Assembly (NCBI GenBank): GCA_963922205.1
Contig: CAWUHX010000324.1
Coordinates: 1 to 64,000 of the forward strand
Direction: 5' to 3'
DNA from: Romanomermis culicivorax
Lineage: Eukaryota > Nematoda > Enoplea > Mermithida > Mermithidae
DNA length: 64,000 bases
Part shown: positions 24,566 through 34,858 of the stretch, in pieces
Position numbering within the stretch: position 1 is the first letter of the stretch
Layout of the letters: the number at the start of each line of letters is the position of its first letter
The notes under the pieces: generated by a model
The model's database searches: none
Told to the model about the DNA's origin: nothing
The model's input: only the letters and a program-made list of their open reading frames with translations
Made by a program: the position numbers and the translations under genes

Positions 24566-24932
24566 TCATATCATATAGGACTGGGAATTTGTGGACATAC
24601 TGACCTAACCTTTAACAATTTTTTGAGCGGAAAACTTTACAGTACGAGCTCTATGTAAACGATTGATCATTGATTGCGGCTCTATGGTCTGTTTTTTGTA
24701 AAATGCTTCCAAATAGAAAAGTGACGCAAATCAGTACTGTCGTCAAAATCGTTCACATAGAGCTCGTACTGTTAAATTTTTCACTAAGCAAATTGTTAAA
24801 GGTTATGTCAGTACGTCCACAAATTTCCAGTCCTGTATGATATGTTGTTTATCCGAAAATCGTGAAAATCCGAAATAATACTTGCTTTCTACTTTCGTTA
24901 TTTAGAAGCATTTCACGAAAAACAGACTGTAG
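24566..24932 (+). repeat. MITE (CTATAG family): complete copy plus an inverted half-copy
   Basis: 24682-24932 is a full copy: CTATGGTCTGTTTTTTGTAAAATGCTTCC at the left, AGAAGCATTTCACGAAAAACAGACTGTAG at the right, about 250 bases. Directly before it, 24566-24660 is the reverse complement of part of the right half. The pair could form a large hairpin. Confidence 0.7.
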
Positions 24933-25053
24933 GTTCCAATTTTTGATCACGAAGCAAAATATTTTGGTTAGAGTTTCAAATAATAAAAGTTTACACTTCA
25001 GTCCTCACTTTCGGAGCATTATGGTTATCAAGGATGGGTAATTTACATTAGAG

Positions 25054-25410
25054 CTATAGCGCGATAAATATTGTGGGCCTGTAGTTATTTAAACTCATGG
25101 TATGGGTGTGAAAAACAGCGTTCCAAGACACGAAAACCTGATTTTGAGAAATAATGAAAAACACCAAGGTATCAATTAAAACGCAACCACACAGAAAACA
25201 GATGGTCAAATAGTAATTATTGTGATCGGTTTGAAAGATCGAAGTAGAAATGCTTCGGAGGGCATGTGACAAATCGCCGCTCGCGTCTCCCAAATGGAGC
25301 AGGCCAGATATTCTACCAGTGGTCAGAACAGAATCGCAAAGAACCAAAACTAAGATTTTAAAAAATCTTATGGTATTCTGTGATCTGCAGTAGCCAAACT
25401 GTATAAACAC
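25054..25410 (-). CDS. Possible membrane-protein exon, unrecognised
   Basis: A 118-codon minus-strand open frame with a central GRISGLLHLGDASGDLSHAL segment followed by a strongly hydrophobic span (YYLTICFLCGCVLIDTLVFF). The base composition is GC-richer than the surroundings, as in the accepted exons. Splice borders are not convincing. It could be one exon of a gene that includes 24068-24249, or a decayed relic. Confidence 0.25.
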   Translation of the reverse strand: MFIQFGYCRSQNTIRFFKILVLVLCDSVLTTGRISGLLHLGDASGDLSHALRSISTSIFQTDHNNYYLTICFLCGCVLIDTLVFFIISQNQVFVSWNAVFHTHTMSLNNYRPTIFIAL

Positions 25411-26993
25411 GCCACGGTCAAGTATATGAAACTACCATTTGGTTTGTGGATCAATTTACGAGTTTAATGATTCTTGACGACTTTATCTCTGACCAAACAG
25501 AGGTCGTAGATATGTTGAACATATGTCACCCAGTCAACAGTCGTGTACTTATATGGATTTGTTGTCTTCAAAACAACCATACATTAGATATTCAGAACAT
25601 GCTTTTCCGGATCAATTTTCTAAAATGAACAGTACATTATGCTCATACGGGTATTTGGAGAAATAATCGGCAACCAGAATTACTGTGAGTGTCGAAAAAA
25701 CTTTTATATCGACAAGACAGCATCGTGAATGTATTAATTCCATGCGATGAAATATTCTTTGCCGCCAATTTAATCTAATCACGTTTGAGTATAAAGGAAG
25801 AAAAAGTTAGTCTACTGCGTCAAGTGAATTTTTCCTACTAAGGATAAATAAAGTAAACAAAGTCTGCGTGATGCATGTCAGGTAAACGTCTATCCTCCAA
25901 TTACTGTCATCGAAGTAATGTGAGACAATCAGCTGGTTACATGATGTAACTAAAACAGTACTGTCCTGCTGACGCTAATAATATCTTGCGAAGGTTAATT
26001 ATAGCTACTTTAGACATTCACGGAGTTGTCATCCTGAACCGAATCCATCATTGAAACTAAACTATAATCATACTGTCACGAATATGCGCGACTGTTTTTC
26101 AAAACCAATACGGAAAATACTTTTGGTACTAGTAGTGGCGGAAAATATACTTAAAACCACGAATCAAAAATTTATATTCCGCAGAAAGGATTTTTCAGAA
26201 ATTTATGGTGCGGCACCCAATACATCGTCATGACCTCCAAATCTAACAAATAAAAAACCAGAAATTTCAAAGAATTTGCATACTACGATTAATCACGTGA
26301 CTCGTTGCATTTTCACGCTATAAAATGTGTAGTGTGCTCAAGGATACTGGCCACAGGTGAAACAGTGACAAAACAATGGAAAATGAAAGAAAATTTTCAT
26401 AAGTTGGAAAATGTTCTATATATAGTAAGTCACGGCAGTCAAGTATTAGACAATGGTAAACAAACAACAATGAACTACGTCTGCAAAAGCTCTTCGTATC
26501 TAAATAAAGTTCAACAGTCGATCATTACAGAATAGTTGCATTAATATTTTGCCGAACAGAATATATATGAACATTTAAATAAGCTTTAACTTCCACAGTC
26601 TATAGTTTCTAATCCCGGAGAACTCAAAAATAAAAATTCAATATTGCTTGCTAGCATCGATATCGTTCTAATACTGTTACGAGTTCATTATACTTTGTTT
26701 GAACTTGATCAGATCATCAACAGGAGATTTGGAATTCAGATCCTAGAGAAGCAGAATCATTAGTTGATATTCAAAGGTTTTTTATTTTCGATTCTACATC
26801 ACAGAAAAAAATTTCTGCCTTTATTATTAAGATATTCACTACTTAGCACATTTTAAATTCAATCGGCTAGTTACGTGTAATATCATATGCAAAAATTGTG
26901 CTTAGCAACAGGAGTAAATACTGTAAAGACGTATATAGTATATGATGTCGTCTATCATAAGTCATTTAATACTTGTGCATTCTTATTTTAAAT
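25411..26993. other. Intergenic, no gene recognised
   Basis: AT-rich sequence with short frames only. It includes whatever promoter serves the coiled-coil gene; no element could be assigned. Confidence 0.4.
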
Positions 26994-29900
26994 ATGATAC
27001 TGGCTGATTATTCTCATAAAGATTCTAGCAATGCCCATACAAAGATTCAAAATCCGGACGTAGAATTACAAAAGAATGATAAATCGGTTCCTCCTACAGG
27101 CCAGATATTACCATTAATTCATCAACAAGAACAAATTATCGAGGAATTGGTGGCGCAATTAAAGTTACATAAGGTAATTAATGTTGCTATGGCTTTAGGA
27201 CTTCACTTCGAAATTCTAATCATGACCAAATTTTTAAAATTTCCAGCGGACCAAAAATCTCAATAAAAATGTTTTTCATGACAACTATGCCATTAATTAA
27301 AAACAGAATGGAAACTTACCCTCAATTTATACTATAGTCTATTTTTTTCAAATGAGCCTCGAAAAGCCAGAGAAATCTTCATGCAAATAATGTGCAAACT
27401 GCGTTCGTGGCCGCTTTTTTATCAGATTTACTGTAGCAGTCAGGACTACAGCTTGAAAAAAGAAAATTGGCTTGCAGTGCATAGCCCATGCATTCGTTTG
27501 CATTTTATGTATTCCGCGGCTCGCTTGAAGATGAATAGAATCAAACAAATTATCTGACTTCAACAAAATACCCAATATCAATTGCACAATTTCTTGTACT
27601 ATCACAATCACTATTTCACAGTAATTGGTAACACATCGCTAAAAAATTTTAGAGGCATGCTCAGCGTTTGAAAGACAGTAATGCTTCGAGAGAAAAACAA
27701 ATCGATATCGTCCTCGAAGAGTTGAAAGCTCAATTCGTCAAAAATAACTTGTCGGAGTTTTTACAAAGCAGTGATCAAATATCAAGGAACCCACCTCCAC
27801 CCGATATTTCAATTTTCAAACGACACATCTGCGACAACTGCGAAAAATTAAAGAACGATTTGGATCAAGTATCCAAGTACAAGCAGCTTTTTTAACCTGA
27901 TCCGAGAAATTAGAATTACGGATTATGACAGGGCATTGTCGGAATTGGAGGAGAGGCACAAATTAGTACTATCCGATCTTGCTCATGTGAAATGCAACGA
28001 AAAGGAATGTATAGAAAAAGTGATAGAATCATCCAAACTCGTCGATCAGGCCATTGCGGAAAAAACTGAGGTATGTCTTTACGAAAGTAATCGGCATGGG
28101 GTTCTGCATGTTGGCCTATTGTCAAGCCAAGTCCAGCGAAATTACTCCGGAGCAGCACCGGCCCCAATATTGGCCAGTGTCGTGAGATGTGCGACCACCC
28201 CGACTAGAGCTCAAAAAATGAAGGGGTTCAGATACGGTGGACTGGGAGATATTTATATCACATTACACACTTTGTCTTTTATGGAATGCTTGCAAATCGA
28301 AAAAAAGACAAAAAATAAGTGCCGCCTTGAAAATCGGTTGCTTTATTGTAGTATTTTTGACTCAAAAATGGTGCAGATTAGTTGACTATCCTCACAAATT
28401 TTCAATGCTATGTGGCATATGCTTTAGCAGCAAATGACACAGATATGAAACAGTTTTTGCTTTCCATTCTTTAGATTCACGACCATTTCAAGAAGAACAA
28501 ATTATAAAACAATTGTATACCGCATCTATTGAATGCGACAACGATAACGTTATTTCATTCTCAGGCTGATATATCTCAAGTCTCGTACATAAACTCGGGA
28601 ATAGCAGAACATGCGAAATTTCTAAACTTTGGACTGTACCTTTCCAAATATTGTTTTTAGGCAAAATGATTATTATCTTGACAACAGAATATTAAACTGA
28701 TTATACTGTCTCATTTGTGAAATTTATCAATTTTTAAGTTATTCATAGATGAGATTGCAATTTTCAGAAAATACAGTCATAGGATAATGTTCAAACTCGT
28801 TTTGCGACTCCCTAGCTGTACGTAGATTTCCGTAATTTTTTATATGCAGCTAGAAGACATCGTAAACTATTTGTTGTATACGGAAGCCGTAAAAAATTGA
28901 AATTTTTGCCCCTAAAATTCGATGCTTTTCATGATACGCTCTTTATACTCATAATTCATACAGTAAATTGTAGCCCATGTATTTCCTACTACTCTGTAAG
29001 TTTACAGAACATAATGTCTGACTAATTGGATTCTTAACAAGCGTCTTACTGTAGCTACACGAATTTCGACTCTCGTATCAAATAAATATTACTTTTTGTT
29101 CTTAGCGCATCTTACTCCATATAATTGATTTTTAGGTGAGGTTAACTTTTTACTCAGCACAGCTCTCTGTAAAAGAAGCAAAATTTTCTCAGACATTGTG
29201 TCATCTTCCGTTTTTCAGCAACTAAAAGCAAGTACTATCTTACGTTTTTATTTTTGCCAAATAAGACATCGTATGGAACTGAAAACTTGTAAGATCACTC
29301 GATTAATCATCGAAAATTCAGTAAAATTTTGCAAATGATTTTTTACTTAGTACAGAATTTGTCATGTTACATGCATTCTAGGAAAAGAGACGAACCAGAA
29401 ACAAAAACAGTTGTGATCAAAACCATGAACAAAGTCTGTAATGTCTCCACATTTCGTTGAAAGTATTTTCAACGCCATCTAAACCTCGGTTCAATCAACC
29501 ACAGCAGAGCCCATTTTTACTCGAAAAACAATTATTTTTGTTTCATTCATGAATTATCTTTCCTGATGTGTGATTTTTGTCGACGGCTCAACATTTTTTC
29601 ATAATTTCTGTACTATGTCAGGTCAATATTCAGCTCAATATTGCCCAAAATCGATCTGCTCAATTGTCGATGGAGATAAAAAATCTGATATCCACGCATC
29701 AGAAAGATTTAGAGCAGTGTGCACAGAATGCACAACTTAGTTATAAAACAGAATTGGAATCAATGCGTAATCAGGTGAACGGGAAATACCTCATTTCTTC
29801 ATCTAATACGTGTCTTACCACTTTCTTTTTATAGATCAAAAGTTACTCATCCAGCGAGAAGAATCTTATTCAAACGAATCAAACTTTGAAACAAGAAAAT

Positions 29901-32900
29901 GAGCGACTAATCACCGAAATTGCCACATTGAACTCTAAAGTGGAAATTTTGGAACATAACAGCAAATTGGTAACATTTCCGAATATCGTCCTCGGCATTG
30001 TTGTCCGTCGAAAAATTTTTAAGCTTTTTGGCTACAGGAACAAAAAATCCGTGTCCAATTTTATTTCACTGGAAACCAGTTTGTCGTATTTTCTAAAAAT
30101 CCCAAATAACACATGTTAAAGTCGAAAAATAACCGGCTTTTGCTTGGTTTGTGGTAGAAAATTCTTGTAACATGACATACAACATAATATGTTCAACAAC
30201 TAAAAAAGGTACCATCCTAACTCTTGTTACTTATAAAAACGTGTAACTTTTGTAGAAAATAACAACAATAGAATCAAATTTGAAGGACTTTTCTAAAGGA
30301 AAAGAGCAGCTGGAGAAAGAAGTGGTGGAGCTGAAGAAAAGACACGCTGTGGATTTGGAAGAAAAATTAGAGGTCAGCGACAATCAGTATGCGTGCAGAA
30401 TATGATGACAATATTCAAATGTAATTTCTGAAGTTATACAGGGTGAGCCAAAGAAAGGCGACTGGTGCTGACTTTCATAACTTTCGAACGGGTGGAGCTT
30501 TTATAATGTGGATTGCTGCACTAGAATGCCCTGTTTTCCTTTGTCACATGGGCCTAATTTTATGCTCCTAACGTTTATACTTTCTGTACAGACAGTTATT
30601 TTGTAAAAGTGGTCATTTTTCAAAATGTAAAAGTTGTGAAATCGAAATAAACGATTTCCTATTGTGGAAAAAAGCTTTGTAAAGCTGTTTACACTCAATA
30701 ATACTTTGAAAATTATCCAGATTTGCAAGTTACACGTAATTTAAAGTAGGCAACTTCTTGTTTCAATATTGGCAGAATTTCGTCAAAATCAAGAGCTTTT
30801 GTTTTGAAATTCGAAAAAAACAAAATTGAAGCAAAATCAATTATGTCATCGACCAGATTGGAAAACGATTAAAATTATTGGTGAAACAGACAGTAGGACA
30901 CACTAAAACGGCTCTCGTTTAGTTTCCAGCTGTTATATGGTTCTTATATATGGATCTATTGTATTTTTCTGTTGTAAAACACGTTGATTTTGTCAATTTC
31001 TGTTAATTTTCTAGATACTTCCTTGCAAAAAATCGGCGTTTAGTATTTTTGATTCTAGTCAGTTCGAGCAATCTGGCTGAAACCTTGCAGTCTTTATGCT
31101 AGACGTTTTATCTATCGACGGCAGGAAATCGCATTAAAAAAGCTTCACAGCCATTTGAAAGCTATGAAAATCTGTACCGGTCGCCTTATTTTGGCTTGCC
31201 CTGTATATTATACTGTAATATGTTCGTCAGACTATGACGACGTGTGTAAGGTTACATTTCTTATTTTTCCCTTCTAGTCTTTTTAGAGTGAATGGAATTT
31301 GCATAAATTTGGTAAATAATGGGCAATATAAAATTCAACTTTAAACTTTTACATTAAAAGTTGCATACATGGAGAAATTGTTGGAAAGGGAAGGATATTC
31401 ACTGTGTATGCAAGTGTTTCCTTTATTCTGTGTGTTTCGTACCACATTCATACAAATATTGATGTGATCTTGAATTCTGGGAAAATGATACGGTTAATTC
31501 ATGGAACTAAGCTGTGAACACACTCGCACGCGTTATTTTCGGACGCTCAAGGACATGCACTATTGAGAACATATAAAAATTTCGAAAAATTACATTATCT
31601 GATTTCTCGTTCATATTGATCCGAAAGTACAATTTCGAATTTGAAAGGTCTATGTACTACAGTAATTACATGCGACGTGAAATAAATTCAAATCAGAATC
31701 GTCATTGAAATTTGTTTATTTTTCAGATTAAATCGGATTTGGACCACGCAAGTTCGCATTTTGGAAGTGAAATCAAAAACTTACAATCGCAATTGAAAAG
31801 CAAAACAAAAGAAGTTTTGGAACAAAAATATTTCGTTGAGAATCTTCAAAATGAACTGAACAAGTACAAATTGCAAAATTTCCGGCTAGTCGACGAAATG
31901 GATGCGATTTCGATTAACGCCACAAACGAAATGAAAGAGCGAATCAGATTAATGGAATTGACCCACGGTAATAGTTTTCGTTTTGATTATTAAATATTGC
32001 TACTGAAATTATTGATAACACAACTGGTATGAATTCTGCAGTTTTTCATGCCCGATTTTTTATGACATATCTACAGTGATGTTATGTGCAAATTTGATAT
32101 ATGATCTGCACCATATGTAATATTGATGGTCAGGTTCAGGTTCAAAAACTGAAGCTTGTACTTTTTTTGAGATGGATTTTTGATTTTGATACTAAAAAGT
32201 CTTTTCAAAGAATTCGGCTAACATTTTTATGGTCACTCCACCGTCGCACTTTATTCTAGAAAAAATAAAAACGGAATTGGAAGAAATGATTTGGAAGCAA
32301 AGTAGAATTATCGCGAGCCTCAGGGAAGAGTGCAGATTCTTAAACGACAAAATGAAACGGATTTATATTGATCATAGGTCAGTAACAGTCATTCTTAAAT
32401 TTATTCAATTCATTGCAAAGGTCCCCGAACCACAAAGGAGTCGCTGAATTTCCCGTCTTGAGCTCCAGCTTCTGACGTTTCAGAAAATATGAATTGAGAT
32501 ATATCTGGCTATAAATTGAACTAGTATCACTTGCAATATATTCGCTTGTCGCTTCGCATCCGATTATGCACAACGTCTAAAATTTTGAACGATCATTTCC
32601 AATATACATAAGAAGTTCATGACGTATAGCTCTTTTTATGAAGCACTTCATCTGACATTGTAGTAGTATGTAAGGGATAACAGTGTGATAATCAACAATC
32701 TTGAGTTTCACACAAATTTGTCAGAAAAAAACTAAATAGTACCGATTCATTAAGGAAGAAAGTAACATGTGCATCTGGTTGAGTAAACTGTTCGTTTTCA
32801 TAAATTTTCCATCGTTTCTGTAATTTTCTGATCATCATCTTTTCCCAACTATATAGTGCAGGTACTTCGAGCTTCGAAAAAGTTTAAATGCATTTAGTCA

Positions 32901-33473
32901 TAATATTATTGAGTCAAACTATAATCTTCTATCATAAAGTCACGAAATCATAGCGATCATTCATGAGCAAGTGATTCGGCTATATTATGAAGCTTCAAAG
33001 ATACAGTATAGCAAAAGTGTTATAGGATTAATTTTAATGTTTCTGCTGCTGAAAATTGTTCGAATCAGTTGAGTATATCTTTTTCACTTCACCACTAGAT
33101 ACATACTTTGAATTAAAGCCCAATGAAGTGCAGTCGGCGACAAAAATCCTAGGATTTTTTCACTTCTGAATTGGGATTTCTGCAAATTGCCTATTGACTC
33201 CATAGAGTCTCCAACTGTCACCGACAATAAACCCAGGATTTTTCACTTCTGAATAGGGCTTAACAAAATATAACAATTGAATTCTCTCTCGAATCAAATC
33301 TGGAAACGTCACAACTAAAAATCCCATTTTTTAACAATGACTTTTGTCCGTAAAACATGTTCTTGGTTTGAACCTCAAGAACTAGTGGGTTCAAGCAGAA
33401 TGACATGCACGCCCAAGTTTAATAATCTTTCTGTTTCAGGAGAACCATTCGTAGAATAAAGAAGACCAACTAA
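26994..33473 (+). CDS. Long coiled-coil protein
   Basis: Eight exons join in phase: 26994-27173, 27653-28070, 29622-29774, 29835-29969, 30256-30372, 31727-31967, 32260-32377, 33440-33473, giving about 464 residues. After about 40 polar N-terminal residues nearly the whole chain is heptad-like, rich in Glu, Lys, Gln, Leu and Asn. A short break holds RNPPPPDISIFKRHICDNCEKL, where Cys-x-x-Cys could bind metal. The tail is basic (HRRTIRRIKKTN). Such proteins are usually cytoskeletal, centrosomal or vesicle-tethering; the family is not recognised. Exon 2 has one base too many: a T6 run at 27887-27892 gives a stop at once, while a T5 run would keep one frame to the donor. Repeats sit in the introns after exons 2 and 5. 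Upstream exons cannot be excluded. Confidence 0.75.
27887..27892 (+). other. Homopolymer frameshift in coiled-coil exon 2
   Basis: The frame ...LDQVSKYKQ runs into a run of six T and a TAA stop. The other frame is open from there (...IREIRITDYDRALSELEERH...) to a phase-0 donor at 28070. The exon length of 418 is one over a multiple of three, as expected for a single inserted base. A T-run is a typical place for an assembly error. Confidence 0.7.
28250..28500 (-). repeat. Degenerate MITE copy in an intron (CTATAG family)
   Basis: The block ATGTGGCATATGCTTTAGCAGCAAATG...TTTGCTTTCCATT...CCATTTCAAGAAGAACA resembles 10240-10343. The left part (TTATGGAATGCTTGCAAATCG) resembles the other terminus. 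Heavily diverged. Confidence 0.4.
30439..31203. mobile_element. Mariner-like MITE in the coiled-coil gene
   Basis: Termini CAGGGTGAGCCAAAGAAAGGCGACTGGT and, inverted at the other end, CAGGGCAAGCCAAAATAAGGCGACCGGT, with TA on both outer sides (30437-30438, 31204-31205). The inverted similarity continues inward (TTTCATAACTTTCGAA / TTTCATAGCTTTCAAA). TA duplication is the hallmark of Tc1/mariner insertion. The 765-base interior has no transposase frame, so it is a non-autonomous or deleted copy. It lies in the intron between exons 5 and 6. Confidence 0.85.
33127..33260 (+). repeat. Short imperfect direct duplication
   Basis: GGCGACAAAAATCCTAGGATTTTTTCACTTCTGAATTGGG is followed by CCGACAATAAACCCAGGATTTTTCACTTCTGAATAGGG about 80 bases on. 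It lies in the last intron of the coiled-coil gene. Confidence 0.6.
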
Positions 33474-34858
33474 AGTCGATATTTGAATTTTGTTTAATCC
33501 AACTACGCCAAATTTCGAAACCCAAACTGAAATATTTGCATTATGCGTCATCGCGGACATCATCATGAGTCATAAATTTTCGTCACCGTCACCACATTTG
33601 TGTTTATTTTGACCCCAGTTGAAAAATCTACTCTCCTCAAATTAATATATTTACTCAAGTGACATCGACAAAACCGGAACATGTTGATCATCCATTCATT
33701 TTTTATTTTTTTGGAACGTAAATTAACGACTAAAAAAAGTTCGCTTCTCAGCTGTGTCAGCCATATTTGCCTTGCTCTCCAAAAATCGATGTAGTAGATG
33801 CACACGAAAAAATACACGTTCAACAATGGGACGACTTTTCGGGCATTCCGTTGAGGCAAACTCGTTTTCATGAAATGTGAATATCCACCAAAACTCGTTT
33901 TTTCAAAACCTACACCGTCGATAATACTAATTTTAAACTCCAGCGTTACACGTTCAAAAAATTGTAGCATAGTGTGGAATAACGTCAGTATCAGGCAATA
34001 TGCAGTGTCTTATGGCGCTGGAGGTCCAGCCGTTTCCATATTCACACCATGAGAACTGGATTTGCAAAGAATGCATTTTCGTTGTCAACGACATGTGGAC
34101 ATACACTATGACCCTTTCCAAAGAAAGAGAATCGTATAAAAATATGATTATTCTATCCAAATTTGATCATGCAACAATATTTTTTTCTCATGATCAATGT
34201 CAACGGTGAAATAGCATGAATCTGCCAAATGAAGGAAAATTTGCATTAAGCTGATCAGCAACAACACTAAAATAAGTCGAATTGAGGTCTTTTCGCAAAA
34301 AGTTAGGCATTATTTCTATTTGATTAATGCTGCAAATTTTTGCAAAAGTTTCACTCGGTGAGTGAACTGATTAATGTGTAGTAAGTGAAACAGAAAAATT
34401 TCTATCTGAAACGTTTCCATGTTCGTCAAAATATGCGGCACTTGAGCATGTCTTGTCAACTATATCTGCATGTGTGTGCTACTGGTATGGCTATCTTATC
34501 ACTATTCTTCAAAATTTATACAATTCCAGTATACACTTTAATCAGGAAAATCGGACAGAGTGATATTACATCCAATTTCCGCTACTGTCGGATACACTTT
34601 ACAAGCTCCATATGATGAATCCACGTGCATAGGTGAAGTAACGCTGAAATAAGGAAATGAATTCTGATACCCCGTTTTTCTTATTTATTCCTCAAAAAAG
34701 AAACAAAAACAAGGAATCACTTACACAATGTACAGCAGATTTGATAATTTTTCGTGATCGCGCCGTTTTTCGGTGCAAATGAACTTCAAGCTTCATTACT
34801 CTTATTCATAAGTCGTCACACGTTCGTCCATGATACAATGTGAAAGTACATTTTTCCA
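33474..34858. other. Convergent intergenic region with one weak coding-like relic
   Basis: Lies between the coiled-coil gene stop and the 3' end of the second Clc-like gene. On the plus strand, 33963-34050 encodes WNNVSIRQYAVSYGAGGPAVSI, whose AxSYGxGGxAxS pattern recalls the C-terminal part of fringe/core-1 glycosyltransferases. No exon borders or neighbouring domain could be found, so it may be chance or a relic. Confidence 0.25.
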
